Shown here piece after piece: positions 18,617 through 28,112 of a stretch of 64,000 bases of DNA (the first letter of the stretch is position 1; each line of letters opens with the position of its first letter). The stretch covers positions 62,001-126,000 of the forward strand of contig NZ_JAJQMN010000001.1 in NCBI RefSeq assembly GCF_028994775.1. The letters run 5' to 3'. Both the position numbers and the translations under genes were made by a program. The notes under the pieces were generated by a model, which was given only the letters and a program-made list of their open reading frames with translations, had not been told where the DNA came from and did no database searches. Source of the stretch: Promicromonospora iranensis. GTDB lineage: Bacteria > Actinomycetota > Actinomycetes > Actinomycetales > Cellulomonadaceae.

Positions 18617-19531
18617 TCACCAGCCGCGCTCAGCCAGCCGCACCGGCGCCGGCTCCTCCTCGACGTTGATGCCGACCATCGCCTCGCCGAGACCGCGCGA
18701 GACCTTGGCGATCACGTCGGCGTCGTCGAAGAACGTCGTGGCCTGCACGATCGCCTTGGCGCGCTGCGCCGGGTTGCCCGACTTGAAGATGCCGGAGCCG
18801 ACAAACACGCCCTCGGCACCGAGCTGCATCATCATCGCGGCGTCCGCCGGCGTGGCGATGCCGCCCGCCGTGAACAGCACGACCGGCAGCTTGCCCGTGG
18901 TCGCGACCTCCTTGACCAGTTCGTACGGCGCCTGGAGCTCCTTGGCGGCGACGAACAGCTCGTCCTCCGGGAGCGACGTGAGGCGGCGGATCTGCTGGCG
19001 GATCTGACGCATGTGAGTGGTCGCGTTCGACACGTCGCCCGTGCCGGCCTCGCCCTTCGAGCGGATCATCGCCGCGCCCTCGGTGATGCGGCGCAGCGCC
19101 TCACCCAGGTTCGTCGCACCGCACACGAACGGCACGGTGAAGTTCCACTTCTCGATGTGGTTGGTGTAGTCCGCCGGGGTCAGCACCTCGGACTCGTCGA
19201 TGTAGTCGACACCGAGCGACTGCAGCACCTGCGCCTCGACGAAGTGCCCGATGCGTGCCTTCGCCATCACGGGGATCGAGACGGCCTCGATGATGCCGTC
19301 GATCATGTCGGGGTCGCTCATGCGCGAAACGCCGCCCTGCGCACGGATGTCGGCAGGCACCCGCTCAAGCGCCATGACGGCCACCGCACCCGCGTCCTCG
19401 GCGATCTTCGCCTGGTCGGGCGTGACGACGTCCATGATGACGCCGCCCTTGAGCATCTCGGCCATGCCGCGCTTCACGCGCGCGGTGCCGACCGTACCCA
19501 CGGTGTTCTCGCCGGTCACGGATTCAGTCAC
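18617..19531 (-). CDS. pdxS: pyridoxal 5'-phosphate synthase lyase subunit PdxS
   Basis: 304 residues, full length for the family. It makes PLP from ribose 5-phosphate, glyceraldehyde 3-phosphate and ammonia supplied by PdxT. Conserved features are [18 protein letters not shown] with its Lys-Gly-Gly, the ribose-5-phosphate Schiff-base Lys in [14 protein letters not shown], and the phosphate-binding [28 protein letters not shown]. The partner pdxT is not in this window; in many actinobacteria it lies nearby on the same strand. Confidence 0.97.
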   Translation of the reverse strand: MTESVTGENTVGTVGTARVKRGMAEMLKGGVIMDVVTPDQAKIAEDAGAVAVMALERVPADIRAQGGVSRMSDPDMIDGIIEAVSIPVMAKARIGHFVEAQVLQSLGVDYIDESEVLTPADYTNHIEKWNFTVPFVCGATNLGEALRRITEGAAMIRSKGEAGTGDVSNATTHMRQIRQQIRRLTSLPEDELFVAAKELQAPYELVKEVATTGKLPVVLFTAGGIATPADAAMMMQLGAEGVFVGSGIFKSGNPAQRAKAIVQATTFFDDADVIAKVSRGLGEAMVGINVEEEPAPVRLAERGW

Positions 19532-19649
19532 GGTTACCTCGCAAAGTTCTCGCCGGTGGATCGACGCCGGTTGTTCCGGGCGCGGTCGGCGCCCTGTTCC
19601 GATCCTATCGCCCGGCCCTACCAGGTCAGGCCCGCCGTTCGCACAGCGG

Positions 19650-20237
19650 TCACCCGCCGTTCGGCTCCAAGGCGTGCGGCAGCGCGTCGTCCAGCTCCAC
19701 CGTCCGCGGCATCGGCGCCCGGCCCGCCAGGTGGAACAACCGGACGTACCAGAGCCGGCGCACCCGCCGGGCCTGCGCCACCGCCTCGTTGTGGAAGCGG
19801 CGAGCCAGCGTGGCGCGGTACCAGGCCGCGGCGAGCGCCGACACGACCTCGCCCGACGGCCCGGCCAGCAGGGTCCGGATCGCCTCCGGCGCCCCCATCG
19901 CCTCCCGTAGCGTCGCCGTGAGCCCCGACTCGGCCCGTTCCCGCTCCGGGCCCAGCCCGTCCATCTTGAGCGCGGCGGCCGGCGAGGTCACCGGTCCGGC
20001 GTCCGACGCCGTGTACGCGGCGTCCGCCACCAGGATGGCGCTCGCGGGGTCCAGCGCGCCGGACGCCGCCACCTCCACCGCCGCCGATGCCCGGCGGACG
20101 AGCTGCGCGTCGAGCGCGATCCGCGACGCGGCGACCTTGCGGTGCAGCCGGTCCAGCCGGGAGGCGCCCCGCCAGGCGAGCAGCAGGCCGACCGCGAGCG
20201 CTCCCAGCGCGATGAGCGCGATCTCGGACCAGGTCAT
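19650..20237 (-). CDS. single-pass membrane protein of the PIM gene run
   Basis: 195 residues from ATG 20237, overlapping the pimA stop by 4 bases. One N-terminal helix ([17 protein letters not shown]) precedes a helical cytoplasmic part ([20 protein letters not shown], then [20 protein letters not shown]) that loosely recalls LemA-like proteins. No catalytic motif. It is translated with pimA, so it may serve the glycolipid pathway; function unknown. Confidence 0.8.
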   Translation of the reverse strand: MTWSEIALIALGALAVGLLLAWRGASRLDRLHRKVAASRIALDAQLVRRASAAVEVAASGALDPASAILVADAAYTASDAGPVTSPAAALKMDGLGPERERAESGLTATLREAMGAPEAIRTLLAGPSGEVVSALAAAWYRATLARRFHNEAVAQARRVRRLWYVRLFHLAGRAPMPRTVELDDALPHALEPNGG

Positions 20238-21463
20238 GCGTCGCCTCCCACGCGGCGTGGGAACAGCCCCATGATGCGTCCGACGACGTCGCCGCCGATC
20301 GCGCTGTCGGCGGCGAGCGTCATGTCGTACACGGCGAGCACCTGTTCGGTCACGCCGGACCAGTCGAACCGCTGGACCCACTCGGCGGCGTGGGCACGGT
20401 AGGCCTCGCGCCGTGCCGGGTCGGCCAGCAGCGACAGCACCGTGTCGGCGAGGTCGGCGGGATCGCCGTTGCGGAACAGGGCGCCGGCCGCGCCGTCGTC
20501 CAGGACGCGCTGGAAGGCGCCCAGGTCGCTGGCCACCACCACGGCCCCGGCGGCCATGGCCTCCACGAGCACGATGCCGAAGCTCTCCCCGCCGGTCTGC
20601 GGCGCCACGTACAGGTCGGCGGAGGCGAGCAGCTCGGCCTTCTCGGCGTCGGTGACGCCGCCGAGGAACTCGACGGACGAAGCCTGCTCCCCCAGCAGCT
20701 CGCGCGTCTCGGCGGCGATGCCGTCGCCACGGCCCGCCACGAGGAAACGGGCGCCGGGGATGCCGGCGAGGATGGTGGGGATGGCCTGCACGAGGAGGCT
20801 CAGTCCCTTGCGCGGCTCGTCGAGACGGCCGAGGAACGCGACGGTCGGCGCGTCGGGGGTCCCGGTCCACTCGGGGCGGCGAGGGCTGCTCGAGAACACC
20901 TCGGTGTAGACGCCGTTCGGGATCACGACGGCGTCGCCGCCGAGGTGGTCGACGAGGGTGCGGCGCGCGTCCTCGGAGACGGCGATGCGGGCGGCGATCT
21001 TCTCCAGCGACTGGCGTACCAGCGGGTAGGCGACCTGGAGCGCCCGCGAGCGCACCTGCGAGGTGTGGAAGGTGGCGACCACCGGTTCGGTCGCCTGCCA
21101 CAGCGCGAGCATCGACAGCGACGGCACCATCGGCTCGTGCAGGTGGACGATGTCGAAGGGGTGGCCCCCGATGCCGCCCTCCAGCCAGCGGCGGACGCGG
21201 GTCGCGGTGAGTGGCCCGAAGGTGAGCCGCGCGACCGACCCGTTGTACGGCACGGGGACGGCACGGCCGGCAGCGGTGACGACCCCGGGCAGGTTGATGT
21301 CGTCGCTGGACGGGGCGAGCACCGACACCTCGTGGCCGGCGGCCTGCAACGCCTCGGCGAGGTCGCGCACGTGGAACTGGACGCCGCCGGGGGCGTCGAA
21401 GGAGTAGGGGCAGACGATGCCGACCCGCAGCGCGCGGTGACTGCGCCGCCGGACGCCTCTCAT
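20234..21463 (-). CDS. pimA: phosphatidylinositol alpha-mannosyltransferase PimA
   Basis: 409 residues, GT-B glycosyltransferase of family GT4. It should transfer mannose from GDP-mannose to phosphatidylinositol at the inner membrane face. Seen: the N-terminal acceptor domain VGIVCPYSFDAPGGVQFHVRDLA, then FDIVHLHEPMVPSLS, FLGRLDEPRKGL and the donor-binding TGGESFGIVLVEAMAAG (E-x7-E pattern). It overlaps the acyltransferase upstream (ATGA) and the membrane-protein gene downstream, in the order pgsA-acyltransferase-pimA known from mycobacteria. Confidence 0.95.
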   Translation of the reverse strand: MRGVRRRSHRALRVGIVCPYSFDAPGGVQFHVRDLAEALQAAGHEVSVLAPSSDDINLPGVVTAAGRAVPVPYNGSVARLTFGPLTATRVRRWLEGGIGGHPFDIVHLHEPMVPSLSMLALWQATEPVVATFHTSQVRSRALQVAYPLVRQSLEKIAARIAVSEDARRTLVDHLGGDAVVIPNGVYTEVFSSSPRRPEWTGTPDAPTVAFLGRLDEPRKGLSLLVQAIPTILAGIPGARFLVAGRGDGIAAETRELLGEQASSVEFLGGVTDAEKAELLASADLYVAPQTGGESFGIVLVEAMAAGAVVVASDLGAFQRVLDDGAAGALFRNGDPADLADTVLSLLADPARREAYRAHAAEWVQRFDWSGVTEQVLAVYDMTLAADSAIGGDVVGRIMGLFPRRVGGDA

Positions 21464-22413
21464 CCGGCTTCCCGCGGGCGGGGGGCCTTCTGCCGGGCGG
21501 GCCCGAGGTCGGCGACGAACACGCGCTGCAGCATGTGCCAGTCGTGGGTGTGCTCGACGATCGTCCCCGCGAGCTGGTCGACCCAGCCCTGCGTGAGCAG
21601 GCGTGCCCGCTCGTCGCGGGGCAGCGCGGCGTCGGGCACGGGCAGGGGCGGGTAGAACCGGATGACGATCCCCCACGGTGTCCGGGCGGCCCGACGGCGT
21701 GCGCCCTGCAGCCGCTCGTACGTGATGCCCACCGCGTGCACGGGAACGCCGGCCTCCAGACCGAGCAGTGCCGGCCCGGCGGCCACGCGGGCCCGGTGCC
21801 CGGCGAGGTCCACCTCGATACCGGTCGAGGTGAGGTCGCGGTCGCTGAGCAGCGGGATGAGCTTGCTGCCTTCCTTGGCGCCGCGGATCAGGGCGCCGAG
21901 CACGTCGCCGTTGCCAAGCGCCAGCACGTCGATCCCGAGCGAGCCGCGGAACCGCACGAACTCCTCGAACAGCTCGTCGGGCTTGAGCCGCTCGGCGACC
22001 GTGAGCACGCTCGCGAGGTACTGGGAGCCGTACGCGCCGGCCAGGTCCCAGTTGCCGAGGTGGCCCAGTGCCAGCGAGACCGCTCCCCCGTCGTCGACCA
22101 CCGGCCGGACGTGCTCGTCGTAGCCCTCCACGCGGACGCGTGCCCGCAGCTGCTCCGGCGTGATGCCCTGCAGCGTGAACGCCTCGCGGAAGTAGCGCAT
22201 GTAGCTGCGCATCCCGGCACGGGACAGGCGGCGAATCGCGGCGGCGTCGAGGTCCGGCCGCACGCGGGCGTAGTTCTGCTCCATGCGGCGCACGCTCTTG
22301 CCGTGCCGCAGCCAGGTGACGTCGGCCACCACGGTGAACAGGGCGCGGAGCGCGGGCTCGGGGATCTTCGTGGCGTTCCGCCACGCGAACGTGTACACCG
22401 ACGCGATGTTCAT
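21460..22413 (-). CDS. phosphatidylinositol mannoside acyltransferase (PatA-like)
   Basis: 317 residues from ATG 22413, sharing one base with the pgsA stop. The LpxL/HtrB-like acyltransferase motif HX4D is present as His118-Leu-Gly-Asn-Trp-Asp123. Further conserved stretches are LIPLLSDRDLTSTGIEVDLAGHRARVAAGPALLG and IRFYPPLPVP. It should acylate the mannose added by PimA. The clustering with pgsA and pimA supports this role over a general lipid acyltransferase. Confidence 0.92.
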   Translation of the reverse strand: MNIASVYTFAWRNATKIPEPALRALFTVVADVTWLRHGKSVRRMEQNYARVRPDLDAAAIRRLSRAGMRSYMRYFREAFTLQGITPEQLRARVRVEGYDEHVRPVVDDGGAVSLALGHLGNWDLAGAYGSQYLASVLTVAERLKPDELFEEFVRFRGSLGIDVLALGNGDVLGALIRGAKEGSKLIPLLSDRDLTSTGIEVDLAGHRARVAAGPALLGLEAGVPVHAVGITYERLQGARRRAARTPWGIVIRFYPPLPVPDAALPRDERARLLTQGWVDQLAGTIVEHTHDWHMLQRVFVADLGPARQKAPRPREAG

Positions 22414-23042
22414 CAGGCCCCCTGCTCGGCTGGGCGGGTGAGCTGTGCGCGCACCGTGGCCATGCGCTGGAACACGGTCACGAGGCTCGCGAGCGCCAGC
22501 AGGGTCAGCACGACCTCCAGCACCACCACCGGCAGGCCGACCTGCAGGAACGTGAACGGGACGAGCGCCAGCACGAGCCGGTCGGCGCGTTCGGCGATGC
22601 CGACCTGCGCGGTGGCCCCGACGCTCTCGGCCCGGGCCCGGGCGTAGGGGACGACGCTGCCGAGCACCAGGCAGGCCAGCGCGGCGGCGATGCCCCACAT
22701 GCCGCCGTGCTCGTCAGGGTGCAGCACGAACCAGAGCAGGATGCCGCCGAACACGGCGCCGTCGGCCACGCGGTCGAGCGTGGAATCGAGGAACGCGCCC
22801 CAGGGGCCGGAGCGGCCGGACATGCGCGCCATCACGCCGTCGAGCGAGTCGAAGAGGACGAAGAACCCGACCAGGAGGCCACCCACGAGCGTGTGCCCCA
22901 GGGGGAACAGCGTCAGTGAGATCGCCGAGACGATCAGCGTGCCGGCGATGGTCACGGCGTCCGGTGAGACCCGCAGCGCGAGCAGCAGCCGGGCCAGGGG
23001 CGTGAACACCGTGGTCATGAGGGAGCGCAGGCTCCGTAACAT
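22413..23042 (-). CDS. pgsA: phosphatidylinositol phosphate synthase (CDP-alcohol phosphatidyltransferase)
   Basis: 209 residues, integral membrane with about six helices. The CDP-alcohol phosphotransferase signature is complete: D65-SL-D68-G, then D86-STL-D90. It should join inositol 1-phosphate to CDP-diacylglycerol, giving phosphatidylinositol phosphate for PimA. It begins directly after the HIT gene stop, in a five-gene translationally coupled chain. Confidence 0.93.
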   Translation of the reverse strand: MLRSLRSLMTTVFTPLARLLLALRVSPDAVTIAGTLIVSAISLTLFPLGHTLVGGLLVGFFVLFDSLDGVMARMSGRSGPWGAFLDSTLDRVADGAVFGGILLWFVLHPDEHGGMWGIAAALACLVLGSVVPYARARAESVGATAQVGIAERADRLVLALVPFTFLQVGLPVVVLEVVLTLLALASLVTVFQRMATVRAQLTRPAEQGA

Positions 23043-23615
23043 TCAGTTCTCCTCTTGGTTGCCGCCCCCTGCGGTCACCCACGCCTCCGCGAGCCGGCGG
23101 CGAGTATCTCCCAGCAGCTCGGGCAACGCCTTGGTCTGGCCGACGACGGGCAGGAAGTTCGCGTCGCCCAGCCAGCGCGGCACCACGTGCTGGTGCAGGT
23201 GCGCCGCGATGCCCGCGCCCGCCACCTCGCCCTGGTTGATACCAAGATTGAAGCCTGCGGGCGCGTAGACAGCACGCGACACGCGCATAGCCTGCTGAGT
23301 CATCTGTGCCAGCTCGACCGTCTCGTCCGCGTCGAGGTCCGTGTAGTCCGAGACATGCCGGTACGGGAGCACCATCAGGTGCCCGGAGTTGTACGGGTAG
23401 AGGTTCAGGACGACATAGCACCGCTGCCCGCGGGCGACGACGAGCCCTTGCTCGTCGTCGCCCCGCGGGATGCGGCAGAACGGGCACTGACCGCTGGTCG
23501 AGTCGACCGGCTTGTCCTGTCCGCCGATGTAGACCATGCGGTGCGGCGTCCACAGCCGCTGCTGGCCGTCGTCGGGCGGGCCGAAGTCCGCGGCGTCCTG
23601 GACGGTGGGTTCCAT
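23043..23615 (-). CDS. HIT-family hydrolase
   Basis: 190 residues from ATG 23615, sharing one base with the thrS stop. The histidine triad is HLHQHVV (His139, 141, 143), and a CPFC pair near residue 44 probably binds zinc. HIT proteins hydrolyse nucleotide phosphoramidates or Ap4A. The thrS-HIT-pgsA order is conserved in actinobacteria; aminoacyl-AMP or Ap4A clearance beside a tRNA synthetase is plausible but inferred. Confidence 0.94.
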   Translation of the reverse strand: MEPTVQDAADFGPPDDGQQRLWTPHRMVYIGGQDKPVDSTSGQCPFCRIPRGDDEQGLVVARGQRCYVVLNLYPYNSGHLMVLPYRHVSDYTDLDADETVELAQMTQQAMRVSRAVYAPAGFNLGINQGEVAGAGIAAHLHQHVVPRWLGDANFLPVVGQTKALPELLGDTRRRLAEAWVTAGGGNQEEN

Positions 23616-25645
23616 CAGGCCTGCTGCGACCGTTCGGCCACCGCCGCCACGATCCGCTCGACGGCGTCCGCGACGGGCACGCCGTTCTCCTGCGTCCCGT
23701 CCCGGAACCGGAACGACACGGCGCCGGCCTCGACGTCCTCGCCGCCGGCGATGAGGGTGAAGGGCACCTTCTCCTTGGACGCGTTGCGGATCTTCTTGCC
23801 GAACCGGTCGTCCGACAGGTCCAGCTCGACGCGCACACCACGGGCCGTCAGCTGCGCGGCGACGTCCTTCACGTAGTCGTCGAACGCATCGGCGACGGGG
23901 ACGAGCTTGACCTGCACGGGCGCGAGCCAGGCCGGGAAGGCCCCCGCGTAGTGCTCGATGAGCACACCCATGAACCGCTCGATGGAGCCGAACTTGGCCG
24001 AGTGGATCATCACCGGCTGCTGGCGGGTGCCGTCGGCGGCCGTGTACTCCAGCCCGAAGCCCTTGGGCTGGTTGAAGTCGTACTGCACGGTGCCCATCTG
24101 CCAGGTCCGCCCGATGGCGTCCTTGGCCTGCACCGAGATCTTCGGGCCGTAGAACGCGGCGCCGCCCGGGTCGGCCACGAGCTCCAGGCCGGTCTCGCGG
24201 CCCACCTCCTCGAGGATCTTCGTCGCGGCGGCCCAGTCCTCGTCGGAACCGACGAACTTGTCCGGCTTGGAGTCGTCCCGCGTGGACAGCTCCAGGTAGA
24301 AGTCGTCGAGGCCGAAGTCGCGCAGCACGCTGAGCATGAACTCCAGCAGGTGCTTGACCTCGGACGGCGCCTGCTCGGGCGTCACGTAGGAGTGCGAGTC
24401 GTCCTGGGTCAGCCCACGGACGCGCGTCAGGCCCTGCACGACGCCGGACTTCTCGTACCGGTACACCGAGCCGAACTCGAACAGGCGCAGCGGCAGCTCG
24501 CGGTAGGAACGCCCGCGCGAGGCGAAGATCAGGTTGTGCATGGGACAGTTCATGGCCTTGAGCCGGTACTTGGACCCCTCGAGGTCCATCTCCGGGAACA
24601 TCGTGTCCGAGTAGTACGGCAGGTGGCCCGAGGTGTGGAACAGCCCGTCCTTGGTGATGTGCGGCGTACCGACGTAGGAGAAGCCCTCCTCGATGTGCCG
24701 CTGCCGGACGTAGTCCTCCATGACCCGCTTGATCACGCCGCCCTTGGGGTGGAACAGCGGCAGCCCGGAGCCGACCTCGTCGTGGAAGCTGAACAGGTCC
24801 ATCTCGGCGCCGATGCGCCGGTGGTCGCGCCGCTCGGCCTCGGCCAGCCGCTCCAGGTGCGCCTTGAGCTCGTCCTTGGTGGGCCACGCCGTACCGTAGA
24901 CCCGCTGCAGCATCGGGTTCTTCTCGCTGCCGCGCCAGTAGGCCGCGGCCGAGCGCATGAGCTGCACACCGTTGCCGATCAGGCGCGTGCTCGGCAGGTG
25001 CGGGCCGCGGCACAGGTCGCTCCAGACCACGGTCTCGCTCTCGCGGCCCGCGCCCCGGACGTTGTCGTAGATGGTCAGCTCGGCGCCGCCCACCTCGACG
25101 GCCTCACCGTTCTCACCGGCACCGTTCTCGTCGTCGGAGCCGCCCTTGAGGCCGATCAGCTCGAGCTTGTACGGCTCGTTCGCCAGCTCCGCGCGGGCCT
25201 CGTCCTCCGTGACGACCCGACGACGGAACGTCTGGCCCTCCTTGATGATGCGGCCCATGATCTTGTCGAGCGCCTTGAGGTCCTCGGGCGTGAACGGCGT
25301 CTCGACGTCGAAGTCGTAGTAGAAGCCGTCCGTCACGGGCGGGCCGATGCCCAGCTTCGCGTCCGGGTTGACCTGCTGCACCGCCTGGGCCAGCACGTGC
25401 GCGGCGCTGTGCCGCAGCACAGCCAGGCCGTCCGGCTCGCCGACGGTCACGGGCTCGACCTTGTGACCGGCCGGGATCTCCCGGTCGAGGTCCCACAGCT
25501 CGCCGTCCACCCGGACCACGACCACGTCGCGGCGCTCGCCGTACAGCTCGACGCCGGTCGTCGTGGCGGTGGTCGTCGTCGCCTCCGTGCCGGTGTCAGC
25601 CGGGTCGATTGCGGCAGGGCTGGGCGGCGATACGACGTCGGACAC
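23615..25645 (-). CDS. thrS: threonyl-tRNA synthetase
   Basis: 676 residues. An N-terminal extension rich in Thr precedes a TGS-like domain ([20 protein letters not shown]), the editing domain with [11 protein letters not shown] (zinc-type HxxxH), and a class II core with [12 protein letters not shown] (zinc-binding Cys), [14 protein letters not shown] (motif 2), and [15 protein letters not shown] (motif 3). The C-terminal 100 residues are the anticodon-binding domain. It heads the coupled chain to the PIM genes. I see no T-box in the short leader. Confidence 0.97.
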   Translation of the reverse strand: MSDVVSPPSPAAIDPADTGTEATTTTATTTGVELYGERRDVVVVRVDGELWDLDREIPAGHKVEPVTVGEPDGLAVLRHSAAHVLAQAVQQVNPDAKLGIGPPVTDGFYYDFDVETPFTPEDLKALDKIMGRIIKEGQTFRRRVVTEDEARAELANEPYKLELIGLKGGSDDENGAGENGEAVEVGGAELTIYDNVRGAGRESETVVWSDLCRGPHLPSTRLIGNGVQLMRSAAAYWRGSEKNPMLQRVYGTAWPTKDELKAHLERLAEAERRDHRRIGAEMDLFSFHDEVGSGLPLFHPKGGVIKRVMEDYVRQRHIEEGFSYVGTPHITKDGLFHTSGHLPYYSDTMFPEMDLEGSKYRLKAMNCPMHNLIFASRGRSYRELPLRLFEFGSVYRYEKSGVVQGLTRVRGLTQDDSHSYVTPEQAPSEVKHLLEFMLSVLRDFGLDDFYLELSTRDDSKPDKFVGSDEDWAAATKILEEVGRETGLELVADPGGAAFYGPKISVQAKDAIGRTWQMGTVQYDFNQPKGFGLEYTAADGTRQQPVMIHSAKFGSIERFMGVLIEHYAGAFPAWLAPVQVKLVPVADAFDDYVKDVAAQLTARGVRVELDLSDDRFGKKIRNASKEKVPFTLIAGGEDVEAGAVSFRFRDGTQENGVPVADAVERIVAAVAERSQQA

Positions 25646-25677
25646 GACGGTGCTCCTAAGGGAAGGTCACGGAAACT

Positions 25678-25717
25678 GATCGAGGGGCACCGTCGTCACC
25701 GACGGTGCCCCTCGATC
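25678..25717 (-). terminator. strong hairpin between the MT0933-like gene and thrS
   Basis: Perfect 17-base arms GATCGAGGGGCACCGTC and GACGGTGCCCCTCGATC around GTCACC. It follows the stop of the gene at 25728 and separates it from thrS. There is no strong U-run, as is usual for actinobacterial terminators. Confidence 0.85.
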
Positions 25718-25727
25718 GTACCGACCG

Positions 25728-26156
25728 TCAGTCGCGGCCGCCGCCACCGCGACGGTCCGGACCGTCGTTGTCCCGACCGCTGTGCCGACCCTCACCGCGA
25801 CCCTCGCGGCCGCCCTCGCCGCGACCCTCACCACGGGCCTCGCGGCCGCCCTCGCCACGGGCCTCGCGAGCACCATCGCCGCCACGGCCCCCGTGCTCCT
25901 GCTGCGGGCGCTCCGGACGCTCCGCCGCCTGCGGCTGGGCCTCACGCTGCGCCGGCGCCGGCGCCTGCTCCTCGGCTCCACCCCACTCGCGGGCCCGCTC
26001 GCCCAGCGAGTCGATCAGGCCGTCAGCCTGGTCGGGCGTGACTTCCTTGAGCTTGTCGGTGGCAGCGTCGACGTTCCCGTCGTTGAGCTGCTCCTTCGCC
26101 TTCTCGATGTTGTCCGGGTCGGTCGCGAACTCCTTGGCCTTGTCAAAAAGCCCCAT
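25728..26156 (-). CDS. MT0933-like antitoxin-family protein with Gly/Arg/Glu-rich tail
   Basis: 142 residues from ATG 26156. The first 60 residues (MGLFDKAKEFATDPDNIEKA and following helices) match the small MT0933/Rv0909 antitoxin-like family. No toxin gene is adjacent, so an antitoxin role is doubtful here. The remaining residues are disordered: a Gln/Pro/Ala stretch, then about 45 residues of imperfect RGEGGREARGEG repeats ending RRGGGGRD. Such a tail could bind nucleic acid or undergo phase separation (inference). Confidence 0.75.
   Translation of the reverse strand: MGLFDKAKEFATDPDNIEKAKEQLNDGNVDAATDKLKEVTPDQADGLIDSLGERAREWGGAEEQAPAPAQREAQPQAAERPERPQQEHGGRGGDGAREARGEGGREARGEGRGEGGREGRGEGRHSGRDNDGPDRRGGGGRD
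25787..25869 (-). repeat. imperfect 12-18 bp coding repeats (RGEGGREA units)
   Basis: Near-repeats of GCGACCCTC and GGCCTCGCGGCCGCCCTCGCC lie head to tail inside the 3' half of the MT0933-like gene, encoding RGEG/GREARGEG units. They keep frame, so they are coding low-complexity sequence, not a CRISPR array. Confidence 0.7.
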
Positions 26157-26332
26157 GTTCGAATCCTCTCGACACAGGCACACAGCTGTGCACCCCCTGC
26201 TGGACGACGGGGTCCCGCCGCCTGCCGAGAACCTACGCGTACCGAAGGATGCCCGCACGGGTGGGTACGGCAGATCGGGCATTCCGGGCTCCGAGGTCGG
26301 CAGGCACCCTCCGCGTCTCGTACCGTCAGGCC

Positions 26333-28102
26333 GTGGAGTACGTCGAGTACCTGACCATCGCCGTCGCAGCGGCGGCCCTCATCATCGCCGTCACCGCGCT
26401 CGCGCCCCGGGCCGGCGTCGCGTCGCCGCTGGTCCTGGTGGTGCTCGGCGCCGGGGTGAGCCTGCTGCCCTGGGTGCCTGCGATCGAGGTGCCGCCCGAG
26501 CTGATCCTCGGAGGCGTGCTGCCCCCGCTCCTGTACTCCGCGGCGGTCGGCCTGCCGTCGATGGACTTCCGGCGCGACTTCACGGCCATCGGAGGGCTGT
26601 CCGTCACCCTCGTGGTGATCAGCTCGGTGCTGCTGGGGCTGCTGTTCCGGTGGCTGATCCCGGACATCGACCTCGCCACGGCCATCGCCCTGGGCGCGAT
26701 CGTCAGCCCGACCGACGCCGTGGCGACCACCATCGTCAAGCGGCTCGGGGCGTCCCCGCGCAGCGTCACGATGCTCGAGGGCGAGTCCCTGCTCAACGAC
26801 GCCTCCGCGCTGGTGCTGCTCCGGTCGGCGATCGCGGCGACGGCGGCGTCCGTCAGCCTGTGGCAGGTGGTGGGCGACTTCGCGTACGCGGCGGGGGTCG
26901 CCGTCGTGATCGGGGTCCCCGTCGGCTGGGTCGGCCTGCGTATCCGCAAGCGCCTGCAGCACGCCGCCCTGAGCACGGCCATGTCGTTCGTCGTCCCGTT
27001 CGTCGCGTACCTGCCCGCGGAGGAGCTCGGTGCGTCGGGGCTGGTGGCGGTCGTCGCGGCGGGTCTCGTGACCGGCAACGGCTCGGCGCGGCACCTGCGC
27101 CCGCAGGACCGGATCGCCGAACGGTCCAACTGGCACACCGTCGAGCTGCTGCTCGAAGGGGCGGTCTTCCTCGCGATGGGCATCCAGCTCTTCGACCTGA
27201 TCGAGGACGCGGAGCACGGCAGCGGCTCGGTCCTGCAGGCCGCCGGGGTCGCCGCGATCGCGGGCGCCGCCGTGCTGGTGGTGCGCGCGGCCTTCGTCAC
27301 GCCGCTGATCGCCATCCAGGCCCGCCGGGCACGCCGCGGCCAGGCCGTCCGGGAGACCCTGACGGGGTTCCAGGACCGCATCGACCTGCGGGTCGCCGCC
27401 ACCCCGCCCGCGACCGCCGAGAGCCCGGACCGCACGGGCCGGCGCTCGACGGCCGCGCGCCTGCAGCGGATCCAGGACACGCTGCGGCGCCGCACCGCCG
27501 ACATCGACTACGTCCTCGCCAAGCCCCTCGGCTGGCGCGAGGGCACCCTGCTGGTGTGGGCGGGCATGCGCGGCGTCGTGACCCTCGCCGCCGCGCAGAC
27601 CTTGCCGGCGGAGACGCCCGGCCGGTCCTTCCTGATCCTCGTCGCCTTCGGCGTCGCGTTCGGCACGCTGCTGGTCCAGGGCAGCACGCTGCCGTGGGTG
27701 ACCCGCCGGCTGGGGCTGGTCGGGCAGGACACCGTGAGCGACCTGCCCGCCCTGCGCCGCGAGACCGAGCAGGCAGCGCGCGCGTTCCTCGCCGACCCCC
27801 GCCGCCCGGACGGCACACCGTACGACGACGGTGTGGTCGCCCGCGTCCGCAAGGACATGTTCCGGGAGCACGAGTCGCAGGACGAGGACGCGGTCCTCTC
27901 CAAGGAGCGCTTCGTCCAGTACCGCGAGCTGCGGCTGGCCACCATCGCCGCCCAGCGCGAGGAGCTGCTCGCCGCCCGGTCCGCCGGCACCTACGACTCG
28001 GCCCAGCTCGGCAACGCCCTGGACCTGCTGGACGCCGAGCAGATCGCCGTCGAGATGCGCAAGGGCAGGATCCCGATACGCGAGGACGACCCGGAACGCT
28101 AA
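26333..28102 (+). CDS. CPA1-type Na+/H+ antiporter (NhaP-like)
   Basis: 589 residues from GTG 26333. Twelve or so membrane helices cover residues 1-450. Typical CPA1 motifs are LILGGVLPPLLYSAAVGLP, the ion-binding IVSPTDAVATTIVKR and ESLLNDASALVL, and a later GMRGVVTLAAAQTLP. A hydrophilic C-terminal domain of about 120 residues, rich in Arg and Glu, follows. It exports sodium (or potassium) in exchange for protons. Divergent from the MT0933-like gene; 10 bp before the phosphatase gene. Confidence 0.93.
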   Translation: MEYVEYLTIAVAAAALIIAVTALAPRAGVASPLVLVVLGAGVSLLPWVPAIEVPPELILGGVLPPLLYSAAVGLPSMDFRRDFTAIGGLSVTLVVISSVLLGLLFRWLIPDIDLATAIALGAIVSPTDAVATTIVKRLGASPRSVTMLEGESLLNDASALVLLRSAIAATAASVSLWQVVGDFAYAAGVAVVIGVPVGWVGLRIRKRLQHAALSTAMSFVVPFVAYLPAEELGASGLVAVVAAGLVTGNGSARHLRPQDRIAERSNWHTVELLLEGAVFLAMGIQLFDLIEDAEHGSGSVLQAAGVAAIAGAAVLVVRAAFVTPLIAIQARRARRGQAVRETLTGFQDRIDLRVAATPPATAESPDRTGRRSTAARLQRIQDTLRRRTADIDYVLAKPLGWREGTLLVWAGMRGVVTLAAAQTLPAETPGRSFLILVAFGVAFGTLLVQGSTLPWVTRRLGLVGQDTVSDLPALRRETEQAARAFLADPRRPDGTPYDDGVVARVRKDMFREHESQDEDAVLSKERFVQYRELRLATIAAQREELLAARSAGTYDSAQLGNALDLLDAEQIAVEMRKGRIPIREDDPER

Positions 28103-28112
28103 TCTCACCCGC

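Noticed and set aside
25646-25727. Possible T-box leader of thrS
   Set aside because: The leader is about 80 bp and filled by a plain terminator hairpin; no specifier loop or antiterminator pairing is visible.
25787-25869. Short tandem repeats that could look like a CRISPR array
   Set aside because: Units are short, imperfect, without spacers, and keep the reading frame of the MT0933-like gene.
26015-28108. Minus-strand open frame of about 700 codons opposite the antiporter
   Set aside because: Shadow of a clear CPA1 antiporter; low-complexity Arg/Asp/Gln composition.
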